From positions 1 to 5,072 of the forward strand of contig VBKA01000122.1 in assembly GCA_005879815.1 (NCBI GenBank): 5,072 nt of DNA. Reading direction: 5' to 3'. Source of the DNA: Chloroflexota bacterium (GTDB lineage Bacteria > Chloroflexota > Limnocylindria > QHBO01). The position numbers were made by a program, and so were the translations under genes. The notes under the pieces are model-generated. The model had not been told where the DNA came from. It was given only the letters and a program-made list of their open reading frames with translations, and did no database searches. The number at the start of each line of letters is the position of its first letter. Within the stretch, counting starts at the first letter, position 1. Of this stretch, positions 1 through 4,311 are shown one piece after another.

Positions 1-538
1 AGGCCTGGGTGAGCGGGCCGCCGTTGGCTCCGCGGGCGAGTGCCGTGTCGATCACGTAGACGCCCACGCAGATGGCGATCAAGCCCCAGGTCACGTAGGC
101 GGCGTAGCTGCCGTACGCCCCGCGGGCGCGGTTGAACTGGCGCCGCGATGCGAAGTCGTGGCCGGTCTCCTTGAGCAGCCAGGCGATGCGGTTGGCGATC
201 GGCCCGCGCTCGTCAGGCGGTGCGCGACGATCGGCCTCGCGATAGGCTCCAATGGCGTCCTCGAGCTTGCCGTCGCGGACCAGCTGCTCGGCCACCCGCC
301 GCGAACCGAGCCAGGCGTTCGACCCGCCGGCGTTGGCCGCCTCCTGCCAGGCCGCGAGGGCGCCGGCCTCGTCATCGGTCCGGTAGCGGGCCGCACCGAT
401 CAGCAGCCACGCCTCACCGGCCACGTCGCGGTCGGGTTGGCGGGTCAGCTGGTCCAGGAGCGTGGTGGCATGGTCGATGTCACCGGCATCGAGGAGGCGC
501 CGGCTCTCGGCAAGGCGAAGCCGGGCTTCGTCAGTCAT
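1..538 (-). CDS. TPR-repeat membrane protein, probably a rhomboid-family intramembrane serine protease (N-terminal part, cut by the window edge)
   Basis: The frame is open from the ATG at 538 to the window edge, giving 179 residues. An in-frame TAA at 548-550 makes this the furthest possible start. Residues 5-125 are helical and Ala/Leu-rich, with about three TPR-like hairpins (around 5-35, 40-70 and 76-106; for example RRLLDAGDIDHATTLLDQL and GKLEDAIGAYREA). An Arg-rich linker (131-139, then GAYGSYAAY) leads into one hydrophobic segment at about 148-167, followed by a Gly-rich turn and GPLTQA. Known of the family: many high-GC bacteria, Chloroflexota included, have rhomboid proteases with an N-terminal TPR region followed by a first membrane helix of this kind. 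The catalytic GxSG serine and the histidine would lie beyond the window, so protease activity is inferred and unseen. It could instead be another TPR membrane protein. No clear Shine-Dalgarno precedes the ATG; a leaderless transcript is possible because a CATAAT box ends 8 bases upstream. Confidence 0.62.
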   Translation of the reverse strand, partial: MTDEARLRLAESRRLLDAGDIDHATTLLDQLTRQPDRDVAGEAWLLIGAARYRTDDEAGALAAWQEAANAGGSNAWLGSRRVAEQLVRDGKLEDAIGAYREADRRAPPDERGPIANRIAWLLKETGHDFASRRQFNRARGAYGSYAAYVTWGLIAICVGVYVIDTALARGANGGPLTQA

Positions 539-541
539 GGG

Positions 542-556
542 CGGGCATTATGCCCG
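542..556 (-). promoter_or_regulatory. Perfect 6-bp palindrome with a -10-like CATAAT, just upstream of the rhomboid-like gene
   Basis: CGGGCA (542-547) and TGCCCG (551-556) are exact inverted repeats around TTA. On the minus strand the centre reads CATAAT (552-547), five of six bases of the sigma-70 -10 consensus, ending 8 bases before the ATG at 538. That spacing would put the transcript start at or next to the start codon, which fits the lack of a Shine-Dalgarno. I found no convincing -35 hexamer at 16-18 bases (TTGCAT lies at 20). The palindrome could be an operator over the -10 box, or chance. Confidence 0.3.
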
Positions 557-578
557 AGAGCAATGAATGGACATGCAA

Positions 579-610
579 CGACCGCCGAGAGATCGGCACC
601 TCGGCGGTCG
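579..610 (-). terminator. Perfect 11-bp stem-loop downstream of the helix-turn-helix gene
   Basis: The arms CGACCGCCGAG (579-589) and CTCGGCGGTCG (600-610) are exact reverse complements around a 10-base loop. The structure lies 81 bases past the stop codon of the minus-strand regulator and 41 bases ahead of the rhomboid-like start. No run of T follows on the minus strand (it continues TTGCATGTCC), so it is not a textbook intrinsic terminator. T-poor hairpins are nonetheless common 3' structures in high-GC bacteria. It could also be a transcript-stabilising hairpin or a protein-binding site. A looser hairpin (GCACG/CGTGC arms near 613-638) adjoins it. Confidence 0.45.
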
Positions 611-690
611 TCGCACGCCCCCCTGGCGGGAGACGTGCCGCCCCGGCGTGGGCGCCGGAGCCAGCGTCAAATGGCGGTCGGTAGCGGCTG

Positions 691-894
691 CTACTTGGCC
701 CGCCGCAGGAAATCGAGCACGTCGTCGTAGCGGAAGCGGCGGTCACCGCGCTTGCAGACGCGGAAGAAGGGCAGCTCCCCTCGGTCGCCGAGCCGCTTGA
801 CCGTGTTGACGTGCAGGTGGAGCATCTCGGCGACTTCCGACGCCGTGAGCAGCCTGCCGACCTCGTTCGCAATCATGCGTTTGTCTCGTTCCAT
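691..894 (-). CDS. Small helix-turn-helix DNA-binding protein of the excisionase/MerR-like (HTH_17) family
   Basis: This is a 67-residue protein from ATG 894 to TAG 691-693. After a short lead (MERDKRMIANEVGR) comes a complete winged-helix motif of the AlpA/excisionase type. LLTASEVAEMLHLHVNTVKR is the helix-turn-helix, GDRGELPFFRVCKRGDRRFR is the turn and basic wing, and YDDVLDFLRRAK is the closing helix. Such stand-alone domains act as transcription regulators or as accessory proteins for recombinases. No integrase or phage gene is in view, so a regulator is the likelier role. The frame stays open to a TTG at 963, but that codon lies within the predicted -35 element, so a start at ATG 894 or ATG 876 is more likely; neither has a strong Shine-Dalgarno. 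The gene is divergent from the ferredoxin gene and shares its intergenic region, so autoregulation and control of the neighbour are plausible but inferred. Confidence 0.8.
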   Translation of the reverse strand: MERDKRMIANEVGRLLTASEVAEMLHLHVNTVKRLGDRGELPFFRVCKRGDRRFRYDDVLDFLRRAK

Positions 895-935
895 GGCTGC
901 GCCGATTAGGTGCGGTCGGCGCGGTTCCTGACCGG

Positions 936-963
936 ATAGTAAGGTTGAGGTGCCGTCGCTCAA
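936..963 (-). promoter_or_regulatory. Predicted sigma-70-type promoter of the helix-turn-helix gene
   Basis: On the minus strand TTGAGC (963-958) and TACTAT (941-936) are separated by 16 bases, each matching four of six consensus positions. Transcription would begin near 929, about 35 bases before ATG 894. This supports ATG 894 or 876 over the upstream TTG 963, which is part of the -35 box. It overlaps the plus-strand promoter at 945-974. Confidence 0.45.
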
Positions 964-974
964 CCCGGTACTTT
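945..974 (+). promoter_or_regulatory. Predicted sigma-70-type promoter of the ferredoxin-glycosyltransferase unit
   Basis: TTGAGG (945-950) and TACTTT (969-974) are separated by 18 bases, each matching four of six consensus positions. Transcription would begin near 981, giving a leader of about 26 bases before ATG 1008. The -35 hexamers of this and the opposite promoter form the inverted repeat TTGAG-N9-CTCAA (945-963). A looser dyad, CAACC (961-965) with GGTTG (976-980), brackets the -10 box and could be an operator. Confidence 0.45.
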
Positions 975-1007
975 CGGTTGGGCCGCAGGGGTACCTTCCA
1001 CTCGCTG

Positions 1008-1430
1008 ATGGCCGTCTACGAACGCCACGTCTTCGTCTGCACCAGCGGTGAGTGGTGCCCCGCCATCGACGGTGACGGACTCGGGGTCCACGCCGCCCTG
1101 AAGGCGGCGATCAAGGCTCGCGGACTGGGCGCGCGGATCCGGATCAACCACGCGGGCTGCTTCAGCCAGTGCGGCAATGGACCGATGGCGGTGGTCTACC
1201 CGGAGGACATCTGGTACGCGGCCCTCACTCCGCAGGACGCGGAAGAGATCGTGGAGCGTCACCTGGTCGGCGGAGAGCCTGTGACACGTCTCCGGTATGA
1301 ACCAGCTGAGCCGGGCGCGCACAAGCTGGAACGTGACGACGGCGGGCGGCCGATCGGTCGCGTCGCTCCCTGGCCGGCGTCCCGCCTAAACCCCGAGGGA
1401 GAATCAAACGCCCACCCAAGCCCCCGATGA
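1008..1430 (+). CDS. Thioredoxin-like (2Fe-2S) ferredoxin
   Basis: This is a 140-residue protein from ATG 1008 to TGA 1428-1430. It opens with a beta strand, YERHVFVC. The four cysteines expected to bind one 2Fe-2S cluster are C11 and C17 (CTSGEWCP) and C51 and C55 (HAGCFSQCGNGP). After them come MAVVYPEDIWYAALTPQDAEEIVERHL and a strand ending TRLRYEP, in the order seen in thioredoxin-fold ferredoxins and NuoE-like domains. It is probably a soluble cytoplasmic one-electron carrier; the partner cannot be told from the window. The fold is complete by about residue 98. The remaining ~40 residues (PGAHKLERDDGGRPIGR, then a Pro/Ser-rich end) form an extension. The last ~15 codons use triplets unlike the rest (CTA, TCA, CGA), and a TAA in the next frame at 1387-1389 looks like a more natural end, so the C-terminus may be shifted. 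The Shine-Dalgarno is weak (AGGGG near 987-991, too far upstream). The glycosyltransferase follows directly. Confidence 0.9.
   Translation: MAVYERHVFVCTSGEWCPAIDGDGLGVHAALKAAIKARGLGARIRINHAGCFSQCGNGPMAVVYPEDIWYAALTPQDAEEIVERHLVGGEPVTRLRYEPAEPGAHKLERDDGGRPIGRVAPWPASRLNPEGESNAHPSPR
1395..1410 (+). promoter_or_regulatory. Shine-Dalgarno followed by an in-frame ACG: possible non-standard start of the glycosyltransferase
   Basis: GAGGGAGA (1395-1402) is the best Shine-Dalgarno-like stretch near this junction. Six bases after GAGGGAG lies ACG (1408-1410), which is in frame with the glycosyltransferase. No ATG, GTG or TTG occurs in that frame between the TAA at 1387-1389 and GTG 1432. GTG 1432 itself lies about 30 bases from the Shine-Dalgarno, too far for normal initiation. 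Either the start is ACG, or ACG replaces an ancestral ATG (by mutation or a base error), or GTG 1432 is used by coupling to the ferredoxin stop at 1428-1430. Confidence 0.35.
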
Positions 1431-1431
1431 G

Positions 1432-2373
1432 GTGACCCGTCTCGTCGCCGAGCGCGCGCAGGCCCGGGTGGCGGGTAACTTCGACGAGGCCGACCGCCTG
1501 CGCGATCGCATTCGGGACCTGGGCTGGGAGCTCATGGACGGCCCGGACGGGACGGCACTGCGTCCTGCCCTCCCCGAAGCGGCGGATGCATCGGTGGCGT
1601 ACGCCCGACCGGAGGATCTGGCGAGCCTGCTGGAGGAGGCTCCCAGCCTCGAGGCGAGCCTGGTGGTGCTCGCGGACGATCACGGCGACGACCTCGATCG
1701 GCTGCTGCGCGGGCTGAGCGGCCATCCTCCGCTCGCCAGCTGGGAGCTGATCGTGGTGGGCAACGCGCCCGTCTTCGATCCGGTCGAGTCGCTCGCGCGA
1801 GTCGACCTCGAGATCGAGCCATCGCTGCTCAGCACCAGCGCACGCCTGGGTTGGGCCGACGCGGTGAACCTCGGCCTGCGCCGCTGCCGTGGCCAGGTGA
1901 TCGTGCTCCTCGACACCTCGGTCGAGCCAACCGGTGACTTCCTGGCTCCCCTGCTGAAGGCCTTCACGGATCCGCGGGTGGGCATTGCCGGCTCGTTCGG
2001 GGTGAGCTCGGGGGACCTGCGGCAGTTCGACGAGGCGCCGCCGGGAGAGGTCGACGCCATCGAGGGCTACTGCCTGGCTGTGCGACGGGAGGTCCTGCGC
2101 AGCGTCGGGCTGTTCGACGCCCATTTCCGCTTCTACCGAAACGCGGACCTCGACTTCAGCTTTGCCGTCCGGGCGGCTGGCTGGCGTGCCGTGCGCACTG
2201 CCGAGCTCCCGTTGCGGCTGCACGAGCACCGCGGCTGGGCATCACTGCCCGCGCAAGAGCGCGACCGGGTGAGCAAACGCAATTTCTATCGGTTCCTCAA
2301 GCACTGGGGCGACCGCAGGGACCTTCTCACCCATCCAGGGCCGCGCCGCACCCCGCAAGGCGACCGCTCCTAG
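1432..2373 (+). CDS. Family 2-like glycosyltransferase with a CysRS C-terminal-tail-like N-terminus
   Basis: This is a 313-residue protein from GTG 1432 (start uncertain, possibly ACG 1408) to TAG 2371-2373. Residues 3-44 (RLVAERAQARVAGNFDEADR, then LRDRIRDLGWEL and DGPDGTALR) match the pattern of the C-terminal helical tail of cysteinyl-tRNA synthetase, also found on unrelated proteins. Residues 76-292 look like a GT-A fold: a first strand SLVVLADD, ELIVVGN (105-111), GWADAVNLGLRRCRGQVIVL (140-159), LLDTSVEP (159-166) where family 2 enzymes carry the metal-binding DxD, and FTDPRVGIAG. Then come EGYCLAVRREVLRSVGLFD (211-229), FRFYRNADLDFSFAVRAAGW (232-251), and a late HEHRGW with KRNFYRFLKHW. 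The DxD is reduced to D161-T-S, and the ExD-type motif near the acceptor site reads N237-A-D-L-D, so the sugar donor and even activity are uncertain. No membrane helix or signal peptide is visible, so it is probably cytoplasmic. It follows the ferredoxin by one base and was probably cotranscribed with it. Confidence 0.85.
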   Translation: MTRLVAERAQARVAGNFDEADRLRDRIRDLGWELMDGPDGTALRPALPEAADASVAYARPEDLASLLEEAPSLEASLVVLADDHGDDLDRLLRGLSGHPPLASWELIVVGNAPVFDPVESLARVDLEIEPSLLSTSARLGWADAVNLGLRRCRGQVIVLLDTSVEPTGDFLAPLLKAFTDPRVGIAGSFGVSSGDLRQFDEAPPGEVDAIEGYCLAVRREVLRSVGLFDAHFRFYRNADLDFSFAVRAAGWRAVRTAELPLRLHEHRGWASLPAQERDRVSKRNFYRFLKHWGDRRDLLTHPGPRRTPQGDRS

Positions 2374-2405
2374 ACCGCTGCACGGCCGGCACTCGCGGTG
2401 CGGTC
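2373..2405. terminator. Weak hairpin in the gap between two converging genes
   Basis: The gap between the glycosyltransferase stop and the DUF3352 stop holds GACCGC (2373-2378) and GCGGTC (2400-2405), a 6-bp stem with a 21-base loop. GCAC (2380-2383 or 2389-2392) can alternatively pair with GTGC (2398-2401). No T-run follows on either strand. Its position suits a two-way terminator, but the pairing is modest for DNA this rich in GC. Confidence 0.25.
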
Positions 2406-2418
2406 GAAGCCTGCGGCC

Positions 2419-4194
2419 CTACTTCACCACGAGTGCGAAATGCGTCTCGCTCCGCTGCCCGTCCGATCGGACGGCGCCAATCGCATAGTCGAACGGAGCG
2501 ACCCACGGCTGGACCTCAGACTGATAGGTTGCCTTGGCCTCGGCGGGAAGGAGCGGCTCGAGCGCCGCTCGTAGCCCGGCCAGGTCGAGCCAGAAGGTTC
2601 CCCGGTTCGGCGTGCCGCCGACGCTCTGCAATGCCGCGTAGAAGCGTGAGTCTTGCCCAAGGGAAGTGCCGAGCCCGGTGTCGAGGACACGCGCGACAAA
2701 GGTGTCGCCGACGCCGATCACCACGCGGCTGTCCGAAACGGTGTACTGGTAGGTGGTCGCCCAGCTCGGCGTCGTCGCACCAGCGTCCACGTGAATCGTC
2801 GTAATCGTCGATCCATGGTGCTCCGCCTCGGAGACGGTGACCTTTGGTCCCCCGGAAGCCTGGCTGAGCTGGATGAGGCCCTGGATCTGCAGGAGCTTGG
2901 TTCGCGCCTGGGCGCTGTCCTTGGGCGTGATGATCAGCCCGGCATAGGGAGCGCCGGACGTCTCCCCCGCCACGAGCGCGGTGTCCCCCATCCAGGAGAC
3001 GAACGATCCCAAATCCCCGCCGAGAACCTGCTCGAGCTGGTCGACCTGCGCCGAGCTGCTGCCGCCGCCCGCCGTGATCGTCGCCTTCATGACGTTGACG
3101 ACGTTCGCGAGACCCGTTCCGGCATCGAAGGCCTCTGTGTAGAAGAGCGCATCGCCAGGCACGAGGGCAAGGAGCCCCGGGTCGAGGTTGGGCGGCAGCG
3201 CGGCGGACATGCTCGCGGTGGCGTCGATCACGAACCGGTCCGCCTCGAACCGAGCTGCCTCAACGACAAAGCCCTGCGGCGTGGCGTTCAAGCCCTGCAC
3301 AAGGGGCGTGAGGCTTGGGTTGACCGCTGCGACGTCCTTGGTGATCTGCGCCACAATCGGTGCGGTATCGACGGAGAAGAGGCCGACGCGATCCGCGGGC
3401 AGCCTCGCCAGGCCGTCGCGGAACTCCTGGCGATTCTCGAGGCTCGGCGCCCCTGCGTGCACGTCGAGCGCACGACCGACGAGGTCGACGCTGGTGCCCG
3501 CCATCACCTCGTTGCCGGTGATCGTCCAGGCGAAGGTTGGCGGGCTGCCAACAGAGGAAACCGGGATCTCGACTGACCATATCGTGGCGGAACCATGTGC
3601 GGTCGCGCTCACGGTAGCGCCCTTGTTGGCCGCATCCGCCCGGATCCGATCGTTGAGGGAGTTCGCTGCGCTCGCGTTGTTCACGCCGGCGAAGACGAGC
3701 GCTTCGGGAATGCGAGGCACGGTGGCGGACGGCGTTTGAGGCACCATCGAGGGATATCCAATGAGCGCCACCGCGACGGTTCCATCGAACCACGGCTTGA
3801 CATCGGTCGAGTAGCGGTATGCCCCGGATGCCTGCGGGCTCATGCTGTCGAGCTGCTGGTCGAGCTCATCGGTCAGGTACTTATCCGGGTCGAGCTTAGA
3901 GAAGTGCCCCAGGAAGGCGCGCAGGTTCGCGCGCTGCTGGACGGACGGATCGAAGCGGATCTCGTAGTACACCGACGCCTCTGCCGGCACATAGGAGGCG
4001 GCTCCCGCCGCGCCAGCCCCGGCGCGTTGGTTGGTGAGCGTGAGGCCCACGACGACGCCAATTGCAGCCGCGAGCACGAGCACGGCCGCGGCTGCCGGGA
4101 TGAGCCAACGCGGACGCGGCGCCGGAGTGATGGACGGTTCGCCGCCGGTTGATTGTGGCTCGGGTGTTTGGGCGGGCACGGAGTCCGAGATCAC
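2419..4194 (-). CDS. DUF3352-type membrane-anchored protein with a duplicated extracytoplasmic module
   Basis: This is a 591-residue protein from GTG 4194 to TAG 2419-2421. The start is fixed by AGGAGG five bases upstream. Residues 1-29 form a Pro/Ser-rich cytoplasmic tail ending PRPRW. Residues 31-53 are one hydrophobic helix without a signal-peptidase or lipobox motif, so the protein is a type II anchor with a large outer part. A Gly/Ala linker (58-67) leads to SYVPAEASVYYEIRFD (67-82), the opening typical of DUF3352 proteins. The outer part seems to be two related modules, about 69-276 and 345-538. Both start VPxxAxxY, hold a Trp followed by a D-T/G-T-A strand (W135, W401), and end in an F-x-x-x-L...F-x-x-D stretch. 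There is no cysteine in 591 residues, which suits an exported protein not relying on disulfides. I see no catalytic motif, and no function is known for the family. It is separated from the permease upstream by about 105 bases and a hairpin, so it is probably transcribed separately. Confidence 0.87.
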   Translation of the reverse strand: MISDSVPAQTPEPQSTGGEPSITPAPRPRWLIPAAAAVLVLAAAIGVVVGLTLTNQRAGAGAAGAASYVPAEASVYYEIRFDPSVQQRANLRAFLGHFSKLDPDKYLTDELDQQLDSMSPQASGAYRYSTDVKPWFDGTVAVALIGYPSMVPQTPSATVPRIPEALVFAGVNNASAANSLNDRIRADAANKGATVSATAHGSATIWSVEIPVSSVGSPPTFAWTITGNEVMAGTSVDLVGRALDVHAGAPSLENRQEFRDGLARLPADRVGLFSVDTAPIVAQITKDVAAVNPSLTPLVQGLNATPQGFVVEAARFEADRFVIDATASMSAALPPNLDPGLLALVPGDALFYTEAFDAGTGLANVVNVMKATITAGGGSSSAQVDQLEQVLGGDLGSFVSWMGDTALVAGETSGAPYAGLIITPKDSAQARTKLLQIQGLIQLSQASGGPKVTVSEAEHHGSTITTIHVDAGATTPSWATTYQYTVSDSRVVIGVGDTFVARVLDTGLGTSLGQDSRFYAALQSVGGTPNRGTFWLDLAGLRAALEPLLPAEAKATYQSEVQPWVAPFDYAIGAVRSDGQRSETHFALVVK

Positions 4195-4199
4195 GATTC

Positions 4200-4205
4200 C
4201 CTCCT
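4200..4205 (-). promoter_or_regulatory. Strong ribosome binding site that fixes the GTG start of the DUF3352 gene
   Basis: On the minus strand AGGAGG (4205-4200) is followed by five bases and then GTG (4194-4192). It is the only full consensus Shine-Dalgarno next to a start in the window, and it selects GTG 4194. Its first two bases belong to the inverted-repeat arm at 4204-4210. Confidence 0.85.
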
Positions 4206-4241
4206 GTCGCGGCTCCCCCTGACAGGATCCGCCGGCGACAG
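4204..4241 (-). promoter_or_regulatory. Concentric dyad in the leader of the DUF3352 gene, touching its ribosome binding site
   Basis: CTGTCGC (4204-4210) and GCGACAG (4235-4241) are exact inverted repeats. The stem extends by GGC (4211-4213) with GCC (4231-4233) across one bulged base. At almost the same centre lies a second palindrome, CCTGACAGG (4218-4226). The gene-proximal arm shares two bases with AGGAGG. The outer arm overlaps a -10-like TATGCT (minus strand 4245-4240), for which I found no good -35. If transcription starts further upstream, the whole structure could fold in the mRNA and limit ribosome access; if it starts near 4233, the dyad is more likely an operator. Confidence 0.4.
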
Positions 4242-4284
4242 CATAGGGCCACGCCTGATTCGTGCATAACCCCCAGTTGGGCTA

Positions 4285-4311
4285 GTCCCTCGCCGGACCT
4301 CAGCGAGGGAC
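4285..4311 (-). terminator. 9-bp stem-loop at the end of the ABC permease gene, stop codon in the loop
   Basis: GTCCCTCGC (4285-4293) and GCGAGGGAC (4303-4311) are exact reverse complements around a 9-base loop that contains the permease stop TGA (4302-4300). One arm encodes the last three residues (V-P-R). The minus strand continues TAGCCCAACT with no T-run, so this is an atypical terminator or 3'-end stabilising hairpin. It probably marks the end of the transporter operon. Confidence 0.5.

Noticed and set aside
158..730. A 190-residue open frame on the plus strand at the left end
   Set aside because: It is antisense to the TPR/rhomboid-like frame and crosses the two hairpins and the regulator's stop. 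No domain or coding pattern is visible.
691..894. Reading the excisionase-like gene as a sign of a prophage or integrated element
   Set aside because: No integrase, phage gene, tRNA or direct-repeat attachment site is in the window, and stand-alone HTH_17 proteins are common as chromosomal regulators.
895..963. N-terminal extension of the helix-turn-helix protein to the TTG at 963
   Set aside because: The TTG belongs to a predicted -35 element, the added 23 residues resemble no family sequence, and transcription from the predicted promoter would start downstream of it.
945..1007. N-terminal extension of the ferredoxin upstream of ATG 1008
   Set aside because: The extra 21 residues are Arg-rich and overlap the predicted promoter. 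The family fold begins right after ATG 1008.
1225..2229. A 334-residue open frame on the minus strand across the glycosyltransferase
   Set aside because: It is antisense to a recognisable GT-A protein. Its product is rich in Arg, His, Gln and Pro without any domain pattern, as expected from a shadow frame in GC-rich DNA.
2653..3576. A 307-residue open frame on the plus strand inside the DUF3352 gene
   Set aside because: It lies opposite a long gene with a strong Shine-Dalgarno, a membrane anchor and internal repeats. The product is Arg/Asp/Gly-rich low-complexity sequence.
4240..4269. A full -35/-10 promoter for the DUF3352 gene (TTATGC-18-TATGCT)
   Set aside because: The -35 hexamer matches only two of six consensus bases. 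Only the -10-like box is kept, as part of the dyad entry.
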